From positions 1 to 37,777 of the forward strand of contig NZ_LLWH01000169.1 of NCBI RefSeq assembly GCF_001411475.1: a stretch of DNA of 37,777 bases, written 5' to 3'. The DNA comes from Pseudomonas endophytica (GTDB taxonomy: Bacteria > Pseudomonadota > Gammaproteobacteria > Pseudomonadales > Pseudomonadaceae). The notes below the pieces were generated by a model that worked only from the letters and a program-made list of their open reading frames with translations, ran no database searches and was not told where the DNA came from. Position 1 is the first letter of the stretch. Each line of letters begins with the position of its first letter. A program made the position numbers and the translations under genes. Below, in pieces: positions 26,250 through 34,481 of this stretch.

Positions 26250-27626
26250 ATGAAAATCATCATCCTCGGTGCAGGGCAGGTCGGCGGCACGCTGGCAGAG
26301 CATTTGGCCAGCGAGGCCAATGACATCACCGTGGTCGACACCGATGGCGACCGCCTGCGCGATTTGGGCGACCGTCTCGACATTCGTACCGTGCAGGGCC
26401 GCGCCTCGCTGCCCAATGTATTGCGCCAGGCCGGGGCTGACGACGCCGATATGCTGGTGGCCGTGACCAACAGCGACGAGACCAACATGGTTGCCTGCCA
26501 AGTGGCTTACAGCCTGTTTCATACCCCCACTAAAATCGCTCGAGTCCGCGAATCGGCCTACCTGACACGTGGCGAAGAGCTGTTTGATAACGACGCGATT
26601 CCGGTCGATGTACTCATCAGCCCTGAGCAGGTTGTGACCAACTACATCAAGCGCCTGGTCGAACACCCCGGCGCGTTGCAGGTGATCGACTTTGCCGAAG
26701 GCAAGGCCCAACTGGTGGCGGTTAAGGCGTACTACGGCGGCCCGTTGGTGGGCCAGCAATTGCGCCAGTTGCGCGAGCACATGCCGAATGTAGACACCCG
26801 GGTCGCGGCGATTTTCCGACGCGACCGCTCTATCACGCCGCGTGGCGACACCGTGATTGAAGCGGACGACGAGGTATTTTTCATCGCGGCAAAGGCCAAC
26901 ATTCGCGCAGTAATGAGCGAAATGCGCCGCCTCGACGAAAGCTATAAACGCATTGTGATTGCCGGTGGCGGGCAGATTGGCGAGCGTTTGGCCGAGGCAA
27001 TCGAAAGCCGTTATCAGGTCAAAATTATCGAGATGAACCCCGCGCGTTGCCGCTATTTGTCTGACAACCTCGACAGCACAGTGGTGCTGCAAGGTAGCGC
27101 CTCAAACCGCGACTTGATGCTCGAAGAAAACATCGCCGATGCCGATCTGTTTTTGGCCCTGACCAATGACGATGAGGCCAACATCATGTCCTCGTTGCTG
27201 GCCAAACGCCTAGGTGCGAAAAAGGTGATGACCATCATCAATAACCCGGCCTACGTGGACTTGATTCAGGGCGGCGAAATCGACATCGCCATCAGCCCGC
27301 AGTTAGCCACCATTGGTACGTTGCTGGCCCACGTGCGCCGTGGCGATATCGTCAGCGTGCACTCGCTGCGCCGGGGTGCGGCAGAGGCCATTGAGGCGAT
27401 TGCTCATGGCGACTCCAAATCGAGCAAAGTGATTGGGCGCCGCATTGGTGAAATCAACCTGCCACCGGGCACTACGATTGGCGCGATAATTCGCGACGAA
27501 GAAGTACTGATTGCCCACGATGCAACGCTGATCAAAGCGGGCGATCACGTGATTTTGTTCCTTGTGGATAAAAAGCATATTCGCGACGTAGAGAAGCTAT
27601 TCCACGTGGGGTTGAGTTTTTTCTAA
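26250..27626 (+). CDS. trkA: Trk potassium-uptake system peripheral NAD-binding protein
   Basis: 458 residues, a cytoplasmic regulator of TrkH/TrkG potassium channels. Two RCK units are visible, each a Rossmann fold plus a TrkA-C domain. The first opens with [19 protein letters not shown]. The second carries [16 protein letters not shown] (near residue 235) and a C-terminal part rich in conserved Ile/Asp ([22 protein letters not shown]). It is the third gene of the fmt-rsmB-trkA run. The ATG at 26250 has a modest GGAA upstream. The TPR gene starts 10 nt after its stop. Confidence 0.97.
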   Translation: MKIIILGAGQVGGTLAEHLASEANDITVVDTDGDRLRDLGDRLDIRTVQGRASLPNVLRQAGADDADMLVAVTNSDETNMVACQVAYSLFHTPTKIARVRESAYLTRGEELFDNDAIPVDVLISPEQVVTNYIKRLVEHPGALQVIDFAEGKAQLVAVKAYYGGPLVGQQLRQLREHMPNVDTRVAAIFRRDRSITPRGDTVIEADDEVFFIAAKANIRAVMSEMRRLDESYKRIVIAGGGQIGERLAEAIESRYQVKIIEMNPARCRYLSDNLDSTVVLQGSASNRDLMLEENIADADLFLALTNDDEANIMSSLLAKRLGAKKVMTIINNPAYVDLIQGGEIDIAISPQLATIGTLLAHVRRGDIVSVHSLRRGAAEAIEAIAHGDSKSSKVIGRRIGEINLPPGTTIGAIIRDEEVLIAHDATLIKAGDHVILFLVDKKHIRDVEKLFHVGLSFF

Positions 27627-27636
27627 GGAGACACGG

Positions 27637-27951
27637 ATGTTGGAATCACTGGAAAAAATGCTGGGCAAGGGTATGGATAACGCATTGCTGCGCTTTGGGC
27701 TGGGCAAGGGTTATCTCGACCTTGGGGATAACCTCAAGGCGGCGGAGCATTTGCAACGATGCGTAGCGTTTGACCCTAAGTATTCAGCGGCGTGGAAGTT
27801 ATTAGGCAAGGCCCACTTGGCGGCTGGGGATCGTGCAGCAGCGCGGACGGCGTGGGAGCAGGGCTTAAATGCTGCGCAAGCGCATGGCGACAAACAGGCC
27901 GAAAAAGAAATGACCGTGTTCTTGAAGAAGCTGGATAAGCAGCAGCCCTAA
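27637..27951 (+). CDS. Small tetratricopeptide-repeat protein
   Basis: A 104-residue soluble protein made of about two TPR units: residues 15-48 (ALLRFGLGKGYLDLGDNLKA…) and 49-82 (YSAAWKLLGKAHLAAGDRAAA…), followed by a charged helix. There is no signal peptide. The ATG at 27637 has AAGGAG 7 nt upstream, inside the end of trkA, so the two are co-transcribed. It corresponds in position to PA0015. The function is unknown; TPRs suggest protein-protein contact. Confidence 0.88.
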   Translation: MLESLEKMLGKGMDNALLRFGLGKGYLDLGDNLKAAEHLQRCVAFDPKYSAAWKLLGKAHLAAGDRAAARTAWEQGLNAAQAHGDKQAEKEMTVFLKKLDKQQP

Positions 27952-28097
27952 CACCCCCCAAAAACCCCTCTAGGAGATTCCCTGTCGTCCATACGCCACA
28001 CTGCGCGCAGCAAACGGGCTAAGTCTGTAGTCGCTGACGAGGCACAAAGGCTGCGATTAACACCATCGCGCACGGTGTTTGGGTGCATCTCTATTTT

Positions 28098-28168
28098 TGT
28101 AGGAGCTGGCGCAGCCTGCGATCTTTTGATCGCAACATCAAAAGATCGCAGCCTGCGGCAGCTCCTAC
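28098..28168. repeat. REP-like inverted repeat between convergent TPR and lpxL genes
   Basis: TGTAGGAGCTGGCGCAGCCTGC on the left pairs, with two or three mismatches, with the right arm GCAGCCTGCGGCAGCTCCTAC. The inner GCGATCTTTTGAT / ATCAAAAGATCGC is perfect. The other 150 nt of this convergent gap (27952-28097) show no gene and no clear terminator. Confidence 0.92.
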
Positions 28169-28189
28169 GGGGTTGGGGTTGGGGCAGGG

Positions 28190-29077
28190 TTAGTACCAGC
28201 GTGCCTCGCCCGGTGGGCGTTTTTTGAAGCGCTTCATACTCCACATGTATTGGCTCGGGTACGCCCGAACGTAGGTTTCCACCACGTGGCTCATGGCTGC
28301 GCAGGCGGTTTCGGTGTCTTCGCTGTACATGGCTTCTGGCGCCGCCTGCAAAATAACCTTGAAGCCCGAGCCGTCCGGTAGGCGCACCGCGTGCAGGAAT
28401 ACGCCCACCGCTTTGCCGCCGGCCAGCATGTTAGGCACAAACTTGCTGGTCAGGGCCTTGGTGCCTAAGAACGGTACGAAGATGCCCGCTGACTCGGCAG
28501 GCTCCGGGTCTGCCGGGATCCCGACCTGGCCGCCTTTGCGCACTTCTTTAATGACACTCAAGATGCCTTCTTTGGTCGACGCGGCCACGCGGTTGCCAAG
28601 TTGAACGCGCTGTTTGCGCAGCAGTTCATCCACCGCTTTGAGCTTGGGTGGCCGGTAAAAAATGATCGGTTTGCACTGGCTGCAATAGAAGTGGTTAAGC
28701 ACTTCCCAGTTACCCAAGTGGCTGGTGATGCCGACCACGCCTTTACCTGAAGCCAGTGCGTCTTTGAGTACGTCCAGACCTTCGACTTCGCGCACCAGAT
28801 CAATCGAACGCTGAGCGGGCCAGATCCATGCACACGCGCTCTCGGTCAGGCTTTTGCCGATGTCTTTGAGGCTTTGGCCGACCAGTTGCTCACGCTCGAC
28901 CGGATCCATCTCGGGGAAGCATTTGGCTAGGTTGATTCGTACCACCTCGCGCGAGCGGTTGGGCAGTTTCCACATCAGCCAGCCAATGGCCGATCCGACG
29001 TGTTGCACCGCGCCCCAAGGGAGCATGGCAAATAACCGCAAAGCCCCGACCAGCAAGGCGCCTTTAAACTTTTCCAC
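28190..29077 (-). CDS. lpxL: Lipid A biosynthesis acyltransferase (HtrB/LpxL family)
   Basis: A 295-residue inner-membrane enzyme that adds a secondary acyl chain to lipid A. The membrane-anchoring N-terminus is FKGALLVGALRLFAMLPWGAV. The catalytic HX4E motif is H120-LGNW-E125 (GITSHLGNWEVLNHFY). FYRPPKLK and IPADPEPAESAGIFVPFLG follow. The start is taken as GTG 29077, which gives the length I recall for PA0011. A further in-frame GTG at 29092 is possible. It is convergent with the TPR gene and flanked on both sides by repeat hairpins. P. aeruginosa has two HtrB paralogues; this is the origin-proximal one. Confidence 0.93.
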   Translation of the reverse strand: MEKFKGALLVGALRLFAMLPWGAVQHVGSAIGWLMWKLPNRSREVVRINLAKCFPEMDPVEREQLVGQSLKDIGKSLTESACAWIWPAQRSIDLVREVEGLDVLKDALASGKGVVGITSHLGNWEVLNHFYCSQCKPIIFYRPPKLKAVDELLRKQRVQLGNRVAASTKEGILSVIKEVRKGGQVGIPADPEPAESAGIFVPFLGTKALTSKFVPNMLAGGKAVGVFLHAVRLPDGSGFKVILQAAPEAMYSEDTETACAAMSHVVETYVRAYPSQYMWSMKRFKKRPPGEARWY

Positions 29078-29109
29078 AGGGCTTTCTCTCACAAAAATCG
29101 TAAATTCAC

Positions 29110-29174
29110 TGTAGGAGCTTCCGCAGGCTGCGATTTTTAGATTTTAAAGATCGCAGCCAGCGGCAGCTCCTACA
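29110..29174. repeat. REP-like inverted repeat between tag and lpxL
   Basis: TGTAGGAGCTTCCGCAGGCTGC on the left and GCAGCCAGCGGCAGCTCCTACA on the right pair with mismatches. The core is shortened (GATTTTTAGA…TTAAAGATC). It lies downstream of tag and upstream of lpxL, both on the minus strand. Confidence 0.88.
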
Positions 29175-29196
29175 GGTTTTGCGTAGGGCTGGCATT

Positions 29197-29754
29197 CTAA
29201 CCGGCGTTGGACAGTTCAGCGTAGCGGTCGCACGTGGTGGCGTGGTCCATGACCATGCCGCTAGCCTGCATAAAGGCGTAGCAAATGGTCGGACCGACGA
29301 AGGTGAACCCGGCTTTTTTCAGCGCTTTGCTCATGGCTTCGGCTTCGGGGGTCACCGCTGGGAACTCATGCCGTTCGGTGAAATGATTGATCTTGGGTGT
29401 GCCGCCCACAAAGGACCACAGGAACTCAACCGGATCTTTGAGCGCCAGCCAGGCTTGGGCATTGCGCCGCGCACCCGCGACTTTCAAACGGTTGCGAATG
29501 ATCCCCGGATCCAGCAGCAACGTCTCTATTTCGGCGTCTGTCATGGCGGCCAAGCGCTGCACGTCAAAGCCAAACATGACCTTGCGGTAATGCTCGCGTT
29601 TGCGCAAAACGGTAATCCATGACAAACCGGCCTGGAACCCTTCGAGCAATAACAACTCGAAGAGCGCATGCGCATCGCGCAACGGCACGCCCCACTCTTG
29701 ATCGTGATAGTCCGCGTACAGCGGGTCGTCAGGGCACCAGAAACAACGAGGCAT
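29197..29754 (-). CDS. tag: DNA-3-methyladenine glycosylase I
   Basis: A 185-residue base-excision repair enzyme that removes 3-methyladenine. MPRCFWCPDDPLYADYHDQEWG carries zinc ligands C4 and H17. LFELLLLEGFQAGLSW carries the catalytic-pocket Glu (about E38) and Trp. The end HATTCDRYAEL carries the other zinc ligands (His, Cys). The start is set at ATG 29754, with TTGGAG upstream. The open frame runs on for 70 codons into the glyQ leader, but that part is not conserved-looking. It is divergent from glyQ, as in P. aeruginosa (PA0010/PA0009). Confidence 0.95.
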   Translation of the reverse strand: MPRCFWCPDDPLYADYHDQEWGVPLRDAHALFELLLLEGFQAGLSWITVLRKREHYRKVMFGFDVQRLAAMTDAEIETLLLDPGIIRNRLKVAGARRNAQAWLALKDPVEFLWSFVGGTPKINHFTERHEFPAVTPEAEAMSKALKKAGFTFVGPTICYAFMQASGMVMDHATTCDRYAELSNAG

Positions 29755-29789
29755 ATAGGCTCCAAGAGGTGGAGGCGCGACCGAATCGG

Positions 29790-29795
29790 GTATAC
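29790..29795 (+). promoter_or_regulatory. Probable -10 element of the glyQ-glyS operon
   Basis: TATACT lies 40 nt before the glyQ start, in the short divergent gap with tag. The matching -35 is poor, so the call rests on the good -10 and position. Confidence 0.45.
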
Positions 29796-29835
29796 TCCCG
29801 CTCTTTAAATCGCAGCCCAAGAAACAGGTGAATTT

Positions 29836-30789
29836 GTGAGCCAGCCTACGCCAGCAGTGCGTACCTTCCAAGACTTGATCCTCGCCCTCCAGCAATACTG
29901 GGCCGAGCAAGGTTGTGTGGTGCTTCAGCCCTACGATATGGAAGTGGGCGCCGGCACTTTCCATACCGCCACGTTTTTGCGCTCTCTGGGCCCAGAAACC
30001 TGGAACGCCGCTTATGTGCAGCCCAGTCGTCGCCCGACTGACGGCCGCTACGGCGAAAACCCTAACCGTCTACAGCACTACTACCAGTTCCAGGTGGTAT
30101 TGAAGCCAAACCCGCCTAACTTCCAAGAGCTGTACTTGGGCTCCCTGAAGCACATCGGCCTAGACCCACTGGTTCACGACATCCGTTTTGTGGAAGACAA
30201 CTGGGAGTCGCCAACGCTGGGCGCCTGGGGTCTGGGCTGGGAAATCTGGCTCAACGGTATGGAAGTCACACAGTTCACTTACTTCCAGCAAGTAGGCGGC
30301 ATTGAGTGCTACCCCGTCACCGGCGAAATTACTTACGGCCTTGAGCGCTTGGCGATGTACCTGCAAGGCGTAGATTCCGTCTACGACTTGATCTGGACTG
30401 ACGGCCCGTTCGGCAAAGTGACCTACGGCGATGTGTTCCATCAGAACGAAGTCGAGCAGTCGACTTACAACTTTGAACACGCCAACGTCGACAAGTTATT
30501 TGAGCTGTTCGATTTCTATGAAAGCGAAGCCAAGCGCCTGATCGAACTCGACCAGCCGCTGCCGCTGCCTAGCTACGAAATGGTCCTCAAGGCATCCCAC
30601 ACCTTTAACTTGCTGGACGCACGCCGGGCGATCTCGGTGACTGCGCGTCAGCAGTACATCCTGCGTGTGCGTACCTTGGCACGTTCGGTGGCTCAGGCGT
30701 ATCTCGAAGCACGCGCCAAGCTGGGCTTCCCGATGGCTCCACCTGATTTGCGTGATGAAGTGTTGGCTAAGTTGGAGGCTGCACAATGA
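29836..30789 (+). CDS. glyQ: Glycyl-tRNA synthetase alpha subunit
   Basis: 317 residues, the catalytic subunit of the bacterial alpha2-beta2 glycyl-tRNA synthetase. Class II features include [18 protein letters not shown], the motif-2-like [24 protein letters not shown], and [21 protein letters not shown], which binds ATP and glycine. GTG start at 29836, with AGGTGA 6 nt upstream. It is slightly longer than E. coli GlyQ (303). It overlaps glyS by 4 nt (ATGA), which couples the two subunits. Confidence 0.98.
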   Translation: MSQPTPAVRTFQDLILALQQYWAEQGCVVLQPYDMEVGAGTFHTATFLRSLGPETWNAAYVQPSRRPTDGRYGENPNRLQHYYQFQVVLKPNPPNFQELYLGSLKHIGLDPLVHDIRFVEDNWESPTLGAWGLGWEIWLNGMEVTQFTYFQQVGGIECYPVTGEITYGLERLAMYLQGVDSVYDLIWTDGPFGKVTYGDVFHQNEVEQSTYNFEHANVDKLFELFDFYESEAKRLIELDQPLPLPSYEMVLKASHTFNLLDARRAISVTARQQYILRVRTLARSVAQAYLEARAKLGFPMAPPDLRDEVLAKLEAAQ

Positions 30790-32840
30790 GTGCTCAAGAT
30801 TTTCTGGTTGAACTGGGCACTGAAGAACTGCCGCCAAAAGCCCTTAATACCTTGGCCGAGGCCTTTTTGGCCGGTATTGAAAAAGGCCTGCAAAGCGCGG
30901 GTCTGAACTTCACGGCGAAAAAAGTCTACGCCGCACCGCGCCGTCTGGCCGTGCTGCTGACCCAACTCGACACGCAACAGCCTGATCGCAGCATCAACAT
31001 CGACGGCCCGCCTCGCCAGGCGGCGTTCGACGCTGAAGGCAACCCGACGCAAGCCGCGCTGGGCTTTGCCAAAAAGTGCGGCGTTGAGCTGAGCGAAATT
31101 GACCAGAGCGGCCCAAAACTGCGTTTCAGCCAAGTGATCATCGGCAAGCCAACCGCAAGCTTGCTGCCGACTATCGTTGAAGACTCGCTGAACGATTTGC
31201 CCATCCCTAAGCGTATGCGCTGGGGTGCGCGTAAAGAAGAGTTCGTGCGTCCAACCCAATGGCTGGTGATGCTGCTGGGCGATGAAGTGATCGACTGCAC
31301 GATTCTCGCGCAAAAGGCCGGTCGTGACTCCCGTGGTCACCGCTTCCACCACCCAGAGAACGTGCGGATCTCCGCGCCGGCCAACTACCTCGAAGACCTG
31401 CGCAAAGCCCACGTGCTGGCCGACTTCAATGAGCGTCGCGATCTGATTGCCAAGCGTGTGGCCGAACTGGCAACGCTGCAAGAAGGCACCGCTATCGTGC
31501 CACCAAGCCTGCTCGATGAAGTCACCGCGCTGGTTGAATGGCCGGTGCCGCTGGTGTGCTCCTTTGAAGAGCGCTTCTTGGATGTGCCGCAAGAAGCCCT
31601 GATCACCACCATGCAGGACAACCAAAAGTATTTCTGCCTGCTGGACGTAGAGGGCAAGCTGCTGCCGCGTTTCATCACGGTGGCGAACATCGAGAGTAAA
31701 GATGCGACGCAGATCATCTCGGGTAACGAGAAGGTGGTTCGCCCACGTCTGACCGACGCTGAGTTCTTCTTCAAGCAAGACAAAAAACAGCCACTGGAAA
31801 GCTTCAACCAGCGCCTGCAAAACGTCGTGTTCCAAGCTCAACTGGGCAGTGTTTACGACAAGGCTGAGCGTGTCTCAAAGTTGGCGGCGTTTATCGCCCC
31901 CCACATTGGCGGCGACGCGCAGCGCGCAGCACGTGCAGGCTTACTGTCTAAGTGCGACCTAGCCACTGAAATGGTCGGCGAGTTCCCGGAGATGCAAGGC
32001 ATTGCCGGTTATTACTACGCCCTCAATGATGGCGAGCCCGAAGATGTCGCGCTGGCGCTGAACGAGCAATACATGCCGCGTGGCGCGGGCGCTGAGTTGC
32101 CAGAAACCCTGACCGGGGCCGCGGTGGCTATCGCCGACAAGCTCGACACTTTGGTGGGTATTTTCGGTATCGGCATGCTGCCGACCGGCAGCAAAGACCC
32201 GTATGCACTGCGTCGTGCAGCGCTGGGTATCTTGCGCATTTTGATCGACAAAAAGCTCGACCTCGATCTGACCGAAGCGGTGAATTTCGCCGTGTCGGCG
32301 TTCGGCGCCAAGATCAAATCGGCCGGTCTGGCCGAGCAGGTGCTGGACTTCATCTTCGACCGCCTGCGCGCGCGTTACGAAGACGAAGGCGTGGACGTGG
32401 CAACCTACCTGTCGGTTCGTGCCTTGCAGCCGCGCTCGGCGCTGGACTTCGACCAACGTGTACAAGCCGTTCAAGCCTTCCGTCAGTTGCCAGAAGCTGA
32501 AGCGCTGGCCGCCGTGAACAAGCGCGTCTCGAACCTGTTGGGCAAAGTTGAAGGCAAAGTTTCGACAACGGTAGAAGCCAAGTTCTTTGACAACGCCAGC
32601 GAGTTTTCGCTGTATTCGGCCATTCAAAAGGCCGACGAAGCGGTCCAGCCAATGGCAGCCGCACGTCAATACAACGAAGCACTGACCCGTCTGGCCGCGC
32701 TGCGCGAGCCGGTAGACTCATTCTTTGAAGCGGTGATGATCAACGCCGACGACGCCAGTGTTCGGGCTAACCGCTACGCCTTGTTGGCGCGCTTGCGCGG
32801 CCTGTTCTTGGGCGTTGCTGATATCTCGTTGCTGAGCTAA
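30786..32840 (+). CDS. glyS: Glycyl-tRNA synthetase beta subunit
   Basis: 684 residues. The beta subunit binds tRNA-Gly. It opens with [16 protein letters not shown], carries the conserved RRLAVLL and PIPKRMRWG blocks, and HD-like and anticodon-binding domains in the C-terminal third ([20 protein letters not shown] near residue 540). The start overlaps glyQ. The gmhB start follows 10 nt after the stop, so glyQ-glyS-gmhB-plsC form one likely transcription unit. A long open frame on the opposite strand (30693-31841) is a shadow of this conserved gene. Confidence 0.98.
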   Translation: MSAQDFLVELGTEELPPKALNTLAEAFLAGIEKGLQSAGLNFTAKKVYAAPRRLAVLLTQLDTQQPDRSINIDGPPRQAAFDAEGNPTQAALGFAKKCGVELSEIDQSGPKLRFSQVIIGKPTASLLPTIVEDSLNDLPIPKRMRWGARKEEFVRPTQWLVMLLGDEVIDCTILAQKAGRDSRGHRFHHPENVRISAPANYLEDLRKAHVLADFNERRDLIAKRVAELATLQEGTAIVPPSLLDEVTALVEWPVPLVCSFEERFLDVPQEALITTMQDNQKYFCLLDVEGKLLPRFITVANIESKDATQIISGNEKVVRPRLTDAEFFFKQDKKQPLESFNQRLQNVVFQAQLGSVYDKAERVSKLAAFIAPHIGGDAQRAARAGLLSKCDLATEMVGEFPEMQGIAGYYYALNDGEPEDVALALNEQYMPRGAGAELPETLTGAAVAIADKLDTLVGIFGIGMLPTGSKDPYALRRAALGILRILIDKKLDLDLTEAVNFAVSAFGAKIKSAGLAEQVLDFIFDRLRARYEDEGVDVATYLSVRALQPRSALDFDQRVQAVQAFRQLPEAEALAAVNKRVSNLLGKVEGKVSTTVEAKFFDNASEFSLYSAIQKADEAVQPMAAARQYNEALTRLAALREPVDSFFEAVMINADDASVRANRYALLARLRGLFLGVADISLLS

Positions 32841-32850
32841 GGGGCTGACG

Positions 32851-33384
32851 TTGAAACTGCTGATTCTTGATCGGGACGGCGTCATCAATTACGACTCCGA
32901 CGCTTACATCAAGTCTGTCGAGGAGTGGATTCCACTCCCCGGCGCGATCGAGGCCATCGCGCAGTTGAGCAAGGCGGGCTGGACGGTTGCGGTCGCAACC
33001 AACCAGTCCGGCATTGCTCGCGGCTACTACGACCTCGCCACGCTGGATACCATGCACGCGCGCTTGCGCACGCTGGTGGCAGAGCAGGGTGGCGAGCTTG
33101 GCCTGATTGTGTACTGCCCTCATGGGCCCGACGAAGGCTGCGCCTGCCGTAAGCCAAAACCGGGGATGTTGCACACCATTGCTGCGCATTACGGTGCTGA
33201 TCTGACCAAATGCTGGTTTGTGGGCGACAGTTTCGGTGACTTACAGGCTGCACAAGCCGTCGATTCTCAGCCAGTTTTGGTAAAAACCGGAAAGGGCCTA
33301 CAAACTTTGGCCAAAGTGTTACCGGTTAATACCTTAATATTTGACGATCTGGCGGCAGTCGCCGCAGAACTTATTCACAAATAG
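32851..33384 (+). CDS. gmhB: D-glycero-beta-D-manno-heptose 1,7-bisphosphate 7-phosphatase
   Basis: A 177-residue HAD phosphatase of ADP-heptose synthesis for the LPS inner core. The catalytic pair is D7 and D9 in LDRDGVIN. The zinc loop characteristic of GmhB is C89-P-H91…C97-A-C99 (YCPHGPDEGCACRKP). The last HAD motif is VGDSFGDLQAA. The start codon is TTG at 32851, with AAGGGG about 7 nt upstream; MKLLILDRDG is the expected N-terminus. It lies between glyS and the acyltransferase gene, as in P. aeruginosa (PA0006). Confidence 0.95.
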   Translation: MKLLILDRDGVINYDSDAYIKSVEEWIPLPGAIEAIAQLSKAGWTVAVATNQSGIARGYYDLATLDTMHARLRTLVAEQGGELGLIVYCPHGPDEGCACRKPKPGMLHTIAAHYGADLTKCWFVGDSFGDLQAAQAVDSQPVLVKTGKGLQTLAKVLPVNTLIFDDLAAVAAELIHK

Positions 33385-33461
33385 AGCAGGTTTGAGCACG
33401 CGCCAGCCCCTTGGGCGCGCAGGTGTTCATTCATGCTTTATCCGCAACGGTAAAAGTCGCT

Positions 33462-34232
33462 ATGTCGATACTGCAGGCCATCAGAACTTTTTTCTTTTAC
33501 CTGCTGCTGGGCACCAGTTCTCTGCTGTGGTGCTCGCTGAGTTTTTTTGTTGCTCCCTTTATGTCGTTCCCAGCACGTTATCGCTTCATCAACGTGTACT
33601 GGTGCCGCTGCGCGTTGTGGCTGACACGGGTGTTTTTAGGGATCAACGTTAAGGTCACCGGGGCTGAACATATCCCGGAGCGCCCGTGTGTGATTCTGGC
33701 TAACCATCAAAGTACCTGGGAGACGTTTTTTCTCTCGGCCTACTTCCAGCCGTTGAGTCAGGTACTCAAGCGTGAATTGCTCTACGTGCCGTTTTTTGGC
33801 TGGGCGATGGCCATGCTGCGCCCGATAGCGATAGACCGGGACAACCCCAAAGCGGCCCTTAAAGACATCGCCAAAAAAGGCGATGAGCTGCTCAAGGACA
33901 ATGTCTGGGTGCTGATTTTCCCGGAGGGCACGCGTGTGCCGTACGGTCAGGTCGGCAAGTTCTCTAGGGGCGGTACTGCGCTGGCGGTTAACGCTGAGTT
34001 ACCAGTACTGCCCATTGCGCATAACGCAGGCAAGTACTGGCCCAAGACCGGCTGGGCCAAGCGCCCCGGCACCATTGAGGTGGTTATCGGCCAGCCGATG
34101 TTCGCCAACGGCAGCGGCCCACGGGCGATTGCTGAACTGAACGAGCGGGTCCAAGCTTGGAATGAAAACACTCAGCGGGCCTTGGGTTCATTACCGCCTG
34201 TGCCGTTGCAAGAAGAAACAGCGGTGAGCTGA
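33462..34232 (+). CDS. plsC: 1-acyl-sn-glycerol-3-phosphate acyltransferase (LptA/PlsC type)
   Basis: A 256-residue inner-membrane enzyme that acylates lysophosphatidic acid to phosphatidic acid. The N-terminal membrane anchor is about residues 5-32. The acyltransferase motif is NHQSTWE (H82, E87), with Glu in place of the more common Asp of HX4D. The motif FPEGTR is at 153-158. The C-terminal motif V-VLPIAHN follows. The start is placed at ATG 33462 (MSILQAIRTFFFYLLLG), matching relatives; an earlier TTG at 33411 keeps the frame open. The ribosome-binding site is weak. This is the position of PA0005, next to gyrB in P. aeruginosa. Confidence 0.92.
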   Translation: MSILQAIRTFFFYLLLGTSSLLWCSLSFFVAPFMSFPARYRFINVYWCRCALWLTRVFLGINVKVTGAEHIPERPCVILANHQSTWETFFLSAYFQPLSQVLKRELLYVPFFGWAMAMLRPIAIDRDNPKAALKDIAKKGDELLKDNVWVLIFPEGTRVPYGQVGKFSRGGTALAVNAELPVLPIAHNAGKYWPKTGWAKRPGTIEVVIGQPMFANGSGPRAIAELNERVQAWNENTQRALGSLPPVPLQEETAVS

Positions 34233-34238
34233 GCCAAT

Positions 34239-34346
34239 TGTGGATAACGTGTGCACAAGTTTTGGATTTCTTTTTAAATAAATGCATAACTCTATGATTT
34301 ATATGCTTATTTATAGGTATGACTTTTAAACAGAAAACGTGCATAA
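34239..34346. other. AT-rich patch with clustered DnaA-box-like 9-mers after plsC
   Basis: TGTGGATAA (34239-34247) is an exact DnaA-box type (TTATNCACA reversed). TGTGCACAA (34250-34258) and CGTGCATAA (34338-34346) each differ at one place, and AATGCATAA (34281-34289) at two. Between them the DNA is very AT-rich. It begins 7 nt after the plsC stop and ends before the terminator. Confidence 0.4.
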
Positions 34347-34361
34347 GTTTTTCTAACGCCT

Positions 34362-34391
34362 AAAAAAACCGACCTCATGGTCGGTTTTTTT
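34362..34391. terminator. Bidirectional Rho-independent terminator after plsC
   Basis: An A7 run, then ACCGACC…GGTCGGT around TCAT, then a T7 run (13 paired positions in total counting the A/T tails). It works in both directions: it ends the glyQ-plsC transcript and backs up the minus-strand MFS gene. Confidence 0.92.
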
Positions 34392-34407
34392 ATGCCTGTT
34401 TATCCCC

Positions 34408-34472
34408 GTAGGAGCTGCCGCAGGCTGCGATCTTTTGATCTGTAAAAGATCGCAGCCTGCGGCAGCTCCTAC
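34408..34472. repeat. REP-like inverted repeat between convergent plsC and MFS genes
   Basis: GTAGGAGCTGCCGCAGGCTG on the left and CAGCCTGCGGCAGCTCCTAC on the right match perfectly, with inner GCGATCTTTT / AAAAGATCGC and a loop of about 5 nt. This is the most perfect copy of the family in the window. Confidence 0.95.
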
Positions 34473-34481
34473 GGGTCGATA

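Noticed and set aside
26223..27092. 289-codon open frame antisense to trkA
   Set aside because: Shadow of trkA: the sense frame has clear RCK motifs, while the antisense product is rich in His/Arg/Gln with no fold signal.
29755..29964. 70-residue N-terminal extension of Tag
   Set aside because: It runs into the glyQ promoter and start. MPRCFWC with a good ribosome-binding site is the standard N-terminus.
30693..31841. 382-codon open frame antisense to glyQ-glyS
   Set aside because: It lies opposite highly conserved synthetase genes. Long antisense frames are common in GC-rich Pseudomonas genes, and the protein has no known motif.
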